NCBI RefSeq assembly: GCF_900302505.1
Contig: NZ_OMOJ01000002.1
Location: 434,001 to 498,000, forward strand
DNA from: Pseudoprimorskyibacter insulae
GTDB taxonomy: Bacteria > Pseudomonadota > Alphaproteobacteria > Rhodobacterales > Rhodobacteraceae
Direction: 5' to 3'
Length of the DNA stretch: 64,000 nt
In this document: positions 1-7,926 of the stretch, piece by piece
Position numbering within the stretch: the first letter of the stretch is position 1
How the letters are laid out: every line of letters starts with the position of its first letter
Position numbers and translations under genes: made by a program
The notes under the pieces: model-generated
The model's input: the letters and a program-made list of their open reading frames with translations, nothing else
Database searches by the model: none
Told to the model about the DNA's origin: nothing

Positions 1-1571
1 ATGCCGGTCTGTCGCTGATTGGTCTGGTGCCCGCCAGCATGGACCGCGATGCGCTGATGGCGCAGATCGAACGCCGTGTGGGCAAATCTGTCCCGGTGCA
101 GGACTTTCTGGAAACCGCCGACTTCCCCGAGCCCGAGACATGGCAGGACGCAATTGATTTCGCCATGATCTCAATCGAACGGCTGCCGCGCTCCAAAATC
201 TCGGTTTCGGCGACGACGGTCGATGTGACGGCAATGACCGACAGCGCCGAAGACAAAGAGCGGATCGAAGCCGAACTGACGCGCCGCACGCCCGAAGGGG
301 TAACGGTCGATCTTGATCTGATCGCCCCGCGCCCGGTGATCACGCCCTTTACCATGCGCTTTGTCATCGACGAAGACGGCCCGCGTTTTGATGCGTGCTC
401 TGCCGGGACCGAAGCCTCGCGCCAGCGCATTCTGGCGGCGGCGGCCAAGGCCGGTTTGCAGGGTGAGGCCGATTGCCTGATCGGGCTGGGTGCCCCATCG
501 CGTAGCTGGCCCGACGCGTCTGAGCTATCTATCGCGGCGCTGGCCGAACTGGGCGGCGGATCGGTCACCATTTCGGACGCCGATATCAGCCTTGTCGCCA
601 ATCAAGGCACGGACCCTGATCTTTATGCCCGCGTTGTGGGCGGGTTGGACAATGCGCTGCCCGATGCCTTTGTTCTGACCGCAGTCCTGCCTGAGCCGCC
701 CGCCGAGGCCGGCGCGGAAGGCCCGGTTGAATTCGTGGCCAGCCTTAGCCCCGAAGGCAATGTGCAAATGCGCGGTGTGGTGAATAGCGAAATGGCCCGC
801 GTCACCACCGATAGCTTCGCCCGCGCTCGTTTCGGCTCGGAAAACATCCGCGCGGCGACCAAGGTCAAAGAGGGCATGGATGCCGGTTGGTCGATCCGCG
901 TTCTGGCGGGGCTAGAGGCGTTGGCCCGTTTGTCCAATGGGGCGGTTGTGGTCACGCCTGATACGATCAAACTTCGCGGCAATACCGGAAATGAAAGCGC
1001 CAACGCCGAAATCGCCGGGCTTTTGTCCGAAAAATTACCAGATGGGGCCGATTTTGAAATCGACGTCACCTATCAGGAGCGGCTGGACCCACTGCTTGGC
1101 ATTCCAACGCCTGAGGAATGTGAGAAATCCATCGTCGAGATCATCGGCGCGCGCAAGATTTCGTTCGAACCGGGCGCGGCGACCTTTGACGCTGAGGCCG
1201 ACGCCATTCTGGACGATCTGGCCGAACTGCTGACCAAGTGCGGGGAGATCCCGCTTGAGATCGGCGGCCACACCGACAGTCAGGGCCGCGAATCCATGAA
1301 CCAGCAGCTTAGCCAAAGCCGTGCGCAGGCGGTTCTGGACGCCTTGCACGAACGCCGCGTTCTGACCTCAAGCTACACCGCAGTCGGCTTTGGTGAGGCG
1401 CAGCCCATCGCCGACAACGGCACCGATGCTGGCCGCGAAGCCAATCGCCGGATCGAGTTCCGGCTGATTCAACCCGAGGCCGACACCGAATCCGCACTTG
1501 AAAGCGACGCGCAAACGGGCGAAGAGACCACACAACCGGCCGAGGACAGCACCGACAATGGACAGAACTAA
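1..1571 (+). CDS. OmpA-family outer membrane/periplasmic protein, 5' end outside the window
   Basis: The reading frame is already open at base 3, so the true start and any signal peptide lie upstream of the window; the visible part is about 522 residues. The C-terminal ~110 residues are a standard OmpA/MotB peptidoglycan-binding domain: a strand-rich ISFEPG start, GGHTDSQG, and the closing NRRIEF. The preceding region has several beta-alpha segments that look like repeated BON-type modules (for example the RIEAELTRRTP stretch). Expected role is anchoring to peptidoglycan from the outer membrane or periplasm. The last 14 bases overlap the next gene, so the two are translationally coupled. The tail after the OmpA domain is acidic and low in complexity. 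The OmpA call is firm; the function of the N-terminal half is unknown. Confidence 0.85.
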   Translation, partial: AGLSLIGLVPASMDRDALMAQIERRVGKSVPVQDFLETADFPEPETWQDAIDFAMISIERLPRSKISVSATTVDVTAMTDSAEDKERIEAELTRRTPEGVTVDLDLIAPRPVITPFTMRFVIDEDGPRFDACSAGTEASRQRILAAAAKAGLQGEADCLIGLGAPSRSWPDASELSIAALAELGGGSVTISDADISLVANQGTDPDLYARVVGGLDNALPDAFVLTAVLPEPPAEAGAEGPVEFVASLSPEGNVQMRGVVNSEMARVTTDSFARARFGSENIRAATKVKEGMDAGWSIRVLAGLEALARLSNGAVVVTPDTIKLRGNTGNESANAEIAGLLSEKLPDGADFEIDVTYQERLDPLLGIPTPEECEKSIVEIIGARKISFEPGAATFDAEADAILDDLAELLTKCGEIPLEIGGHTDSQGRESMNQQLSQSRAQAVLDALHERRVLTSSYTAVGFGEAQPIADNGTDAGREANRRIEFRLIQPEADTESALESDAQTGEETTQPAEDSTDNGQN

Positions 1572-1884
1572 ATTCATCGTCGCGACCGCGATTGTGCTTT
1601 TCATTGCGTTTTGCGTGGGATGGTTCGCCAATTGGCTGGTGCATCGATTTTCGCGTGTCAGTCAGGATGACGTGAACCAGCTGGAAAAGATGAGCCAGGA
1701 ATTGCACGAGGCCGAAGAGACCCGCGATCAGGCCATCACCTATTTGCAGCAGCGCGAGGCCGAACTGACCAACCAACTGGCCCAGACCGAAGCCGAACTG
1801 GCCGCCGCGATGGAAGGTCTGCGCGATGCCCGGCAAGAGGCCGAAGAATTGCGCGCCTATGTCGAACGGATGCGCACCGACTGA
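1558..1884 (+). CDS. small single-pass membrane protein with a long coiled coil
   Basis: 108 residues. The ATG at 1558 lies inside the end of the OmpA-family gene. Residues about 6-27 are a hydrophobic helix (IVATAIVLFIAFCVGW), followed by an uninterrupted heptad-rich Glu/Gln/Ala/Leu helix to the end, which should form a cytoplasmic or periplasmic coiled coil. A longer upstream start in the same frame is not needed, because the membrane segment starts cleanly after MDRTK. I do not recognise a family. The 14-base overlap suggests it works with the OmpA-family protein, perhaps as an inner-membrane partner, but that is inference. It ends about 20 bases before a bidirectional terminator. Confidence 0.75.
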   Translation: MDRTKFIVATAIVLFIAFCVGWFANWLVHRFSRVSQDDVNQLEKMSQELHEAEETRDQAITYLQQREAELTNQLAQTEAELAAAMEGLRDARQEAEELRAYVERMRTD

Positions 1885-1905
1885 ATGGCCGAACAGGGCA
1901 ATGCG

Positions 1906-1933
1906 AAAAGGTCAGGGTGTCCCCTGACCTTTT
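1906..1933. terminator. bidirectional rho-independent terminator
   Basis: A 12-base-pair stem (AAAAGGTCAGGG paired with CCCTGACCTTTT) with a four-base loop lies between two convergent genes. It has T-runs on both sides, so it can stop transcription from the OmpA operon (plus) and the kps operon (minus). Confidence 0.85.
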
Positions 1934-1937
1934 TTGT

Positions 1938-3599
1938 TTAGGACGACACCTGTTCGCGCAGGATCGACGCGGTCAGCGACAGCAGCAGGTAAATGCCTGA
2001 GAAGATCAGGAAGGCCAGCAGCGTGTCTTCGAATTTGCGTGGATAGCTTGGGTCTTGCGAGGCAACGGGCACAACGCTGGTCGTCAGATAGCGGGCTTGG
2101 CTATCGGCATCTCGGCGGGCGGTCTCCAGCCTTTCCAGCGCGGCCTGAAGCATCATGTCACGCGTGGCAAGGTCGGCCTGCGCAAGCTGGATCTGGACAG
2201 CCGTTTCCGCCAGCGAGTTTTCGCCTTGGGAGGCCGAAGTCATCTGGGTGTTCAGTTCTTTCAGCAGGGCCTCTAGACGGCGCACGTCACCTTGCGCGCC
2301 TTCGACCTTGGCGGCGTTCGGGCGGCGGTTGTCCAGCTGCGCCTGCAAGGCCAGCCGCTTTTCCTGAAGCTGCACTTCGACGTTGTTGATCTGGCCGCGA
2401 AGGGCGGCAATCCGGCCCTGCGGGTCAATGATCGCGCCTTCCTGCTGCATTCGAACCAGCTTTTCCTGTGCGTCCAGACGGGCTACGCGGGCCTCCTCCA
2501 AGCCTTCTTCGGCATCGGTCAGGGCATTGGCACGCTTGCGCAGCGACAGCTGGTCAACGCGTTCTTCGGCGTAGCTGATCAAAGCACGGGAAAATTCTGC
2601 CGCCAGTTCCGGGTCAGCGGCGGTGACTTCCATCTTGATGACGCCTTCGGTCGGGTCGTAACCGATCTCGATATTGCGCTTATAGGCTTTGTACGCCTCC
2701 TCGTTCGAGGGATCGTCGCTCAGGCGCTGGATCGGGTCGATCCAATCTTGGTTGAAATGGCTTTTGAAGCCTTCGTCTTCATCCAGACGCAGCATGGCGT
2801 CCTTGGATTGCAGGTAAGACTGCACCGCGATGGCATCTTGGTTGGTGGCAAATTGCGTGCCGCTCAGAAGACCGCCAAAACCGGCACCGCCACCATCGTT
2901 CTTGAGGATCAGGAATTCGGCGCGGGTCGTGTACATCGGGGTGGCCACGGCATAGTAATAATACCCTGCCAGAAGCGTCGGCAGCATCACAAAGAACGCC
3001 AACCGCGTCAGCAGCAGCATGGATTTCTTGCGGCGACGACGGGCGATATCGCGCTGGATCTCCATGATCTCATGCGAGCGGCGCTCGGACGGTTTCATCG
3101 TTTCGGTCGAAGGCAGTCCGACCTTTTTCGGGTCGATCCGCTGCGGCAGTTGTATGCGCCCGGCGGCGCTATCGGCCTGATCTTCGGGATCGTCCGACAC
3201 AACAAGCGCCAGCATGTTGGACCGTTGGAACGGATCGATGCCCTTGGCGCGCAATTGCTGGACGGCCTCGTAGTCGGTCTGCGGGTCAAGCCCGTGCTTT
3301 TGCGCAACGCGGCGGGCCATGCGCAATTGGCGACCCGTCAGGCCCTCGCGCTGAATGACTGCCAGATCGGTCGACCCGATGTCCGACTTGGCCTCAGCCG
3401 GTTGCGGCGTCGGCTGTGCGGGGGGCTGCGACGCTGCGGGCGGCGCTGCGGGGGCTTGTGCAGGCTCGGGCGCTTTGGCTGCGGGGGCTGCCGGTTGTTC
3501 GGCGGCGACCGTTTCCGGGGTGTCACGCTTCGGCTCTGGCGCTGAAGTGGCGCTGGGGCGGCGAATGCGAAACTTCTTAGCTTTGGGTTTCGTAGTCAT
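1938..3599 (-). CDS. kpsE: capsule polysaccharide export inner-membrane protein, KpsE/CtrB family
   Basis: Polysaccharide co-polymerase of the ABC-dependent capsule export system, spanning the periplasm between the KpsMT transporter and the outer-membrane channel. About 553 residues from the ATG at 3599; an upstream TTG at 3629 is possible but unneeded. The first ~190 residues form a long cytoplasmic extension, Pro/Ala-rich at first and then charged. This is followed by a transmembrane helix (~194-217), the periplasmic domain with long coiled coils rich in Gln/Arg/Glu, and a second transmembrane helix near the C-terminus (LLAFLIFSGIYLLLSL). Typical KpsE proteins are about 380 residues, so the N-terminal extension accounts for the extra length. 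It overlaps the end of kpsT by 23 bases. Confidence 0.85.
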   Translation of the reverse strand: MTTKPKAKKFRIRRPSATSAPEPKRDTPETVAAEQPAAPAAKAPEPAQAPAAPPAASQPPAQPTPQPAEAKSDIGSTDLAVIQREGLTGRQLRMARRVAQKHGLDPQTDYEAVQQLRAKGIDPFQRSNMLALVVSDDPEDQADSAAGRIQLPQRIDPKKVGLPSTETMKPSERRSHEIMEIQRDIARRRRKKSMLLLTRLAFFVMLPTLLAGYYYYAVATPMYTTRAEFLILKNDGGGAGFGGLLSGTQFATNQDAIAVQSYLQSKDAMLRLDEDEGFKSHFNQDWIDPIQRLSDDPSNEEAYKAYKRNIEIGYDPTEGVIKMEVTAADPELAAEFSRALISYAEERVDQLSLRKRANALTDAEEGLEEARVARLDAQEKLVRMQQEGAIIDPQGRIAALRGQINNVEVQLQEKRLALQAQLDNRRPNAAKVEGAQGDVRRLEALLKELNTQMTSASQGENSLAETAVQIQLAQADLATRDMMLQAALERLETARRDADSQARYLTTSVVPVASQDPSYPRKFEDTLLAFLIFSGIYLLLSLTASILREQVSS

Positions 3600-4236
3600 A
3601 GAGCAGTTTCGCTTCTTCAAGGGTGTCAAACATATGGAGCTGTCCGTTCATCAATACAGCCGCCTTGCGGGCGAATTTCTGAAGGATCTCCGGTTGGTGA
3701 GACACGATGATCATTGTCGTTGTCCGAAGACGTTCGGCCAGAATTTCCCCGGCCTTGCGGTTGAATTCCACGTCGGTCGAAGCGGGCATGCCTTCGTCGA
3801 CAAGGTACATGTCAAAATCCAGCGCCAACATCAGCGAGAAGGTAAACCGCGCCCGCATCCCCGACGAATAGGTGCCGATCGGCTGGTCAAAATATTCCTC
3901 TAGCCCGCAGAGCCACCGGCAGAACGCCTCGACATAGTCGGGGTCCAGCCCATAAAGCCGCGCGATAAAGCGGGCGTTTTCGCGGGCCGACAGGCGGGTC
4001 ACAACACCGCCCATAAATCCCAGCGGAAAGGATACCCGGCAATTGGTGCGAATCTCGCCCTCATCGGGCTTTTCCAGCCCGGCCATCATCTTGATCAGGG
4101 TGGTTTTGCCGGTGCCGTTCGGCGCAAGAATGCCCAGACTTTCGCCGATGTTCACGCGAAAGGACACGCGGTCCAGAATGACCTTGCGCTGTTTGCCTGT
4201 CCAAAAGGACTTGCTGACTGTGTCGAACTCTAGCAT
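3577..4236 (-). CDS. kpsT: capsule polysaccharide export ATP-binding protein, KpsT family
   Basis: 219-residue ABC ATPase that powers export of capsule or similar polysaccharide. Walker A is APNGTGKTT (38-46); the signature is the KpsT-type SSGMRAR (124-130) rather than LSGGQ; Walker B is DMYLVDE (142-148). It is the first gene of the leftward pair kpsT-kpsE, with its promoter in the stretch between it and the nhaA terminator. No kpsM permease is adjacent on either side, although kpsM normally sits next to kpsT; it must be elsewhere in the genome or the pair must work with another permease. Family assignment is strong. Confidence 0.9.
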   Translation of the reverse strand: MLEFDTVSKSFWTGKQRKVILDRVSFRVNIGESLGILAPNGTGKTTLIKMMAGLEKPDEGEIRTNCRVSFPLGFMGGVVTRLSARENARFIARLYGLDPDYVEAFCRWLCGLEEYFDQPIGTYSSGMRARFTFSLMLALDFDMYLVDEGMPASTDVEFNRKAGEILAERLRTTTMIIVSHQPEILQKFARKAAVLMNGQLHMFDTLEEAKLLYDYETQS

Positions 4237-4263
4237 CCGAATGTCCTGAAACCGCTCATAGGA

Positions 4264-4275
4264 CTCGTTAACGAG
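4264..4275. promoter_or_regulatory. 12-bp perfect palindrome upstream of kpsT, possible operator
   Basis: CTCGTTAACGAG is a perfect palindrome 28-39 bases before the kpsT start, in an otherwise AT-richer promoter region. Its position suits a repressor site, but no regulator is adjacent and a 12-mer palindrome can occur by chance. Confidence 0.25.
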
Positions 4276-4358
4276 GTAGCCTTAATCCGGTATTATTCGG
4301 CAAACTTGTTCTTATTGTGGCCCGTTTCGGAAACAAAAGCCACGGTTTGGGGGAATAG

Positions 4359-4389
4359 AAAAGGCCGGCGCACGGGGCGCCGGCCTTTT
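4359..4389 (-). terminator. rho-independent terminator of nhaA
   Basis: A 13-base-pair GC-rich stem (AAAAGGCCGGCGC with its complement) has a five-base loop. Read on the minus strand it begins 22 bases after the nhaA stop and ends in a run of T. It separates nhaA from kpsT. Confidence 0.85.
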
Positions 4390-4411
4390 TATGCTCACTC
4401 TGTCGGTTGGA

Positions 4412-5659
4412 TCAGAGTTCGTGCTTTTCCACGCGGCAAATCTTGCCAACAACGATCGATATGATCGCAGCGGCAAAGCTGAACAGCGCGCCCATCTTGG
4501 CCGCATCCTGAACCGGACCGGCGTCGAAGGCGACCGAAGCCACGAACAGCGACACGGTAAAGCCGATGGCTGCCACAAAGCCGATCACGACAAGGTCGAT
4601 GATCCGCATGCCTTGCGGGATGCCAAGGCCCAGCGGCCGCGCGGCGATCCAGCCAAAGATCAGAATACCAATCGGTTTACCAATCAACAGACCAGCCAGA
4701 ACCAGCCATGTCGCATCACCCATCGACGAGAATTCGACACCGGCGTTCAGCAGGCCAAAGAAGAACAGGATGATCTCAACCGGATGCTTCAGCGCGTGCT
4801 CGATCATGTTCAGCAGGTCGTGCAGGTGTTCTTCTGCGGCGCTGAAGATGCCGAAGGCGCGGTCGGCGTGCGGGATGGTCGGAACGATCGGCAGCAGGCC
4901 AAGCGCCGGGTGGATGCCCGATTCCTGGAACCCGTACCAGCTGGCGCAAGCGGCAATCAGGTAGGGCCAGAACGACAGGTACTTGCGCATCCAGGTCGAG
5001 TTCGGGCGGTCTTGGTTGCCACGGTCCAGGTAGCGCGGCAGCCAGTTGGCCAGCACAAAGACGGCGACGGCGGCAGCCAGCGACAGCAGCAGCCATTCCG
5101 GTGCCAGTTCAGCCGACGGATAGAAGATCGCCAGAATGATCAGGCCAGCCGCGTCGTCGGCGATGGCCAGCAACAGCAAGAAACGCACGGCGGGGTGGCC
5201 TGCGCCGAACACGATCCGGCCAACAAGGTAGGAAAACGCGATGTCGGTCGCCGTGGGGATGGCCCAGCCGTTCGCGACGGCGTCATAGGTCGTCGAGCCC
5301 ATGATCATTGCCAGACCAAGGTAAACGCTGATCGGGCCAATCATGCCGCCAAGCGTTGCAAACAGCGGCGTTGCGGCTTTCTTGCCGCGCAGCGATCCGT
5401 TTTCAAGGATGACAGCTTCCCAAACTTCTTTCGCCGCGATGGCGAAGAACAGTGCCATAAGCACATCGTTGACGAGGTAATGTAGGGTCAGCGTGCGATG
5501 CCCATCATGCAGATGGCCAATCGGCGCGTGATCCCAGATCACAAATTCGACGAAGTGGTGGTAACTATCGGGGTTTGTGTTCGCCCATCCCAACGCGATC
5601 AAAGCGCCGATGATCAGCAGCAGCGAATAGTTGGTCAGAAAATTCCAGACGCGATACAT
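4412..5659 (-). CDS. nhaA: Na+/H+ antiporter NhaA
   Basis: About 415 residues from the ATG at 5659 (MYRVWNFL...). The frame remains open to 5761, but those extra residues are not NhaA-like. It is an inner-membrane sodium/proton antiporter with about 12 transmembrane helices. Recognisable NhaA segments include HYLVNDVLMALFFAIAAKEV, the ATDIAFSYLVG segment carrying the functional Asp, and the IADDAAGLI segment with the Asp-Asp pair used for ion binding. It stands alone with its own terminator downstream. In marine roseobacters it would serve sodium and pH homeostasis. The assignment is secure. Confidence 0.93.
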   Translation of the reverse strand: MYRVWNFLTNYSLLLIIGALIALGWANTNPDSYHHFVEFVIWDHAPIGHLHDGHRTLTLHYLVNDVLMALFFAIAAKEVWEAVILENGSLRGKKAATPLFATLGGMIGPISVYLGLAMIMGSTTYDAVANGWAIPTATDIAFSYLVGRIVFGAGHPAVRFLLLLAIADDAAGLIILAIFYPSAELAPEWLLLSLAAAVAVFVLANWLPRYLDRGNQDRPNSTWMRKYLSFWPYLIAACASWYGFQESGIHPALGLLPIVPTIPHADRAFGIFSAAEEHLHDLLNMIEHALKHPVEIILFFFGLLNAGVEFSSMGDATWLVLAGLLIGKPIGILIFGWIAARPLGLGIPQGMRIIDLVVIGFVAAIGFTVSLFVASVAFDAGPVQDAAKMGALFSFAAAIISIVVGKICRVEKHEL

Positions 5660-5849
5660 TGTATTTCCGGCCCTTTTGCAACTCTGAGGTTTCTGGGCGT
5701 TTACCGGATTGTCATAAGTAGGGCAACGCAGCGCAAGAGGAAGAGCCCGTAAAAACGACACAGATTTGCATGCGTTAGATCAGTTTAGATCAGCCTTCGC
5801 GCATAGGTGGTGTCTTTTGCGCCGCAGTCTATCGCCCAAGGCGCGAGTC

Positions 5850-5880
5850 GCCCGCTGCGGTATCTTGTGACGCAGCGGGC
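5850..5880 (-). terminator. hairpin after the ArsP-type permease gene, probable terminator
   Basis: A 10-base-pair stem (GCCCGCTGCG / CGCAGCGGGC) with an 11-base loop starts 8 bases after the permease stop on the minus strand. There is no good T-run, so it may be a rho-dependent or RNA-stabilising hairpin. The rest of 5660-5849 holds only the nhaA upstream region. Confidence 0.5.
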
Positions 5881-5887
5881 AGGTTTG

Positions 5888-6916
5888 TCAGGCGATTGCC
5901 GCCCACGCGGCCCCGGCCAGCACTGCGCCAAGGATGGCATAGCCCAGATAGGCCGCAAAGACGCGCGGTTTGACCAGCGCCCAGACCGCGACAGCGGCGG
6001 GGATACAGCTGACGCCCCCGGCGATCACAAAGCTCATGGCGGCGCCCTGCGACATGCCTTGTGTCAACAGCGCATCCACCAGCGGAACCGCCGCGTAGCC
6101 GTTCAGATAGGCGGGCGCTCCGACAAAGGCCCCAAGGATGATCGGCCAAACACCAGTGCCACCCAGAACGCCCGCGATCCAATCGGCAGGCACGTAGCGG
6201 ATCATCACGGCCTCTAGCACATAGGCCAGCGTCAGCCACTTCAGCAGGAACAGTGCGTTTTCCAATCCGGTGTCGCGGAATGTGGCGCGACGGGCGTCAT
6301 CGGTCCAGAACCGCCAGACCGGCGCACCGCTGAAGGGCTTCTTGACGCCGCAACATCCGCCCACCTTGGGCTTTTCGCGCAATGGGTCGCGGAACACGGG
6401 GCTGGTGGCGAAGGCCATGGTGCCAAGCCCGCCCAGCAGGCCAATGCCCACGGCGGCCACGGTTTTGGCCATGGCGAAATCCCAGCCAAGCGTGCCTGAG
6501 GTGACAAGAAACATCGCCGGGTCCATCAGCGGCGACGCCAGCCAAAAGGCCATGACCGCACTGAGCGGCGCACCGACGGCCAGCAAGGCCGCGATAAAGG
6601 GAATCACCTCGCACGAACAGAAGGGCGACAGCCCACCCAGCAGGGCAGCCATTACGATCATCCGGGCCTCGTTGCCCTCAAAGGCTTTGGCAAGCAGGGT
6701 CTCGGCCCCGCTGGCCTTCAGATAGGCGACGGCCAGAACGGCGAAGGCGATGAAGGGCAGGGTGTGCCAGATGGCTCCGATTGCGAATTCCACCGTTGGC
6801 CAAAGGGCGGGCATGTCCAGCACGGCCACCGCGACCAGCGTCAGTGCGGTGGCGGCCCATGCTTTGTCAATCTTGGGCCAGCCCCGGCCCGGCGCGGCTG
6901 TGTCAGCCATGGTCAT
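5888..6916 (-). CDS. ArsP/DUF318-type permease
   Basis: 342 residues with about 8-9 transmembrane helices. The family hallmark is the Cys-rich SPFCSCEVIPF motif in an early helix, followed by GAPLSAVMAFWLASPLMDP. A cytoplasmic loop carries a second Cys cluster (GGCCGVKK). Members of this family export trivalent organoarsenicals (ArsP) or are annotated only as permeases. The gene overlaps the end of an ArsR-family regulator by 14 bases, consistent with metalloid-inducible expression. There is no arsC, arsB or arsM beside it, so the substrate is inferred from family and context only. The second Met (6910) is an alternative start. Confidence 0.8.
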   Translation of the reverse strand: MTMADTAAPGRGWPKIDKAWAATALTLVAVAVLDMPALWPTVEFAIGAIWHTLPFIAFAVLAVAYLKASGAETLLAKAFEGNEARMIVMAALLGGLSPFCSCEVIPFIAALLAVGAPLSAVMAFWLASPLMDPAMFLVTSGTLGWDFAMAKTVAAVGIGLLGGLGTMAFATSPVFRDPLREKPKVGGCCGVKKPFSGAPVWRFWTDDARRATFRDTGLENALFLLKWLTLAYVLEAVMIRYVPADWIAGVLGGTGVWPIILGAFVGAPAYLNGYAAVPLVDALLTQGMSQGAAMSFVIAGGVSCIPAAVAVWALVKPRVFAAYLGYAILGAVLAGAAWAAIA

Positions 6917-7244
6917 GTCCTTCCTTGGAACAATCGGCGCAGCATTCGGTCAGCAGGAATTCCGACAGGGCGCGGACCTCATCATAGGCCGCGCCAGCGC
7001 ATAGAATGCTGCGGCCCTTGCGGGTTTGGGTGATTAGTTCGGCCTGAGCCAAGATTTTCAGATGGTGGGTCAGGGTCGATCCGGTGACGCCCGATTTTTC
7101 GCCAAGCTCGCCGATGGTCAGACCATCCGGCCCGGCCCGCACCAAAGTGCGCAGCACAAGCAAGCGCTGTTCCGATCCAAGCGCGGCGAATTTCGAAGCG
7201 GCCACTTCAAGCGGCATATGCGGGAGGGGCGAATCCATTTTCAT
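6903..7244 (-). CDS. ArsR/SmtB-family metal(loid)-responsive repressor
   Basis: 113 residues from the ATG at 7244; the frame extends to 7298, but that start falls inside the operator palindrome. The winged helix-turn-helix is clear (FAALGSEQRLLVLRTLV, then GVTGSTLTHHLKIL). The C-terminus ends in a Cys/His-rich tail (ECCADCSKEGHDHG) that probably binds the inducing metalloid. The usual ELCVCD-type site in the recognition helix is absent, so sensing would rely on the tail, as in some alphaproteobacterial ArsR proteins. It is co-transcribed with the downstream permease (14-base overlap) and should repress its own operon. Confidence 0.88.
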   Translation of the reverse strand: MKMDSPLPHMPLEVAASKFAALGSEQRLLVLRTLVRAGPDGLTIGELGEKSGVTGSTLTHHLKILAQAELITQTRKGRSILCAGAAYDEVRALSEFLLTECCADCSKEGHDHG

Positions 7245-7284
7245 ATTTCTAGAATTATCGAATTGAAGGGTGTTGGCAAGGTTT

Positions 7285-7304
7285 ATTTCGACAATCATCG
7301 AAAT
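7285..7304. promoter_or_regulatory. probable ArsR operator
   Basis: A 7-bp inverted repeat with 6-bp spacer (ATTTCGA-CAATCA-TCGAAAT) lies 41-60 bases upstream of the chosen arsR start. A further 8-bp palindrome TTCTAGAA lies at 7247-7254. The AT-rich, imperfectly repeated character suits an ArsR-family binding site between divergent genes. Assignment rests on position and symmetry. Confidence 0.55.
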
Positions 7305-7341
7305 ATTGGCAGGGTTGGCGAATGCCCTTACATCTAACCCA

Positions 7342-7926
7342 ATGACAAACCTGACCGATCAAATCCGCGCCTGCACACTTTGCGCTGACCGGTTCGCCGC
7401 CACGGCGACGGCCCACCGTCCGCGGCCGGTGGTGTGGTTCCGCCCCTCGGCGCGGCTGCTGATCGCGGGGCAGGCCCCCGGCGCAAGGGTGCATGAAAGC
7501 GGCAAGCCGTTCGACGATGCCTCGGGCGACCGGCTGCGGGACTGGCTGGGCGTCACCCGGGATGAGTTCTACGACCTAACCCATGTCGCCTGCATTCCGA
7601 TGGCGTTTTGCTTTCCGGGCTATGACGCCAAGGGCAGCGATCTACCCCCGCCGCCCGCTTGCCGCAACACGTGGCATGGCCAGATCATGGGCACGATGCC
7701 GAACCTGCGCTAAACGGTTCTGGTCGGCGGCTATGCTCAGAAATACCATTTGGGCGCAAAAACCGCCGTAACAGAGACTGTTTTGAACTGGCGCGACCAT
7801 CTGCCGGGTGCAATCCCCTTGCCTCATCCGTCGTGGCGCAATACCGCATGGCTGCGGCGCAACCCGTGGTTCGAAACCGATCTGCTGCCGGTGCTGCGCC
7901 AGCGCGTAAAGGAGGTCATGCAATGA
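7342..7926 (+). pseudogene. uracil-DNA glycosylase superfamily gene interrupted by one in-frame stop
   Basis: From the ATG at 7342 the frame encodes a uracil-DNA-glycosylase-like protein: an N-terminal Cys motif (IRACTLCADRF), the substrate-pocket motif GQAPGARVHESG, DYDLTH-like FYDLTHVACIPM, and then MPNLR. A TAA at 7711-7713 interrupts it. Reading continues in the same frame with family-like sequence (TVLVGGYAQKYHLG, then PLPHPSWRNT with the catalytic-type HPSxR motif) to a TGA at 7924-7926 that overlaps the sseB start. Full length would be about 194 residues; the stop is codon 124. No frameshift is involved. The truncated product would lack the HPS motif and is probably inactive unless the stop is read through. 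Confidence 0.8.

Noticed and set aside
2292-3545. 417-codon open frame antisense to kpsE
   Set aside because: It is a high-GC shadow frame: no family features, no ribosome site, and it disappears where the real gene's codon bias changes.
4264-4285. possible CtrA site (TTAA-N7-TTAA) upstream of kpsT
   Set aside because: The two TTAA elements are 10 bases apart instead of 7, so it does not fit the consensus.
5660-5849. possible riboswitch upstream of nhaA
   Set aside because: Known motifs of the nhaA-associated RNA classes could not be matched by eye, and no convincing conserved stems were seen.
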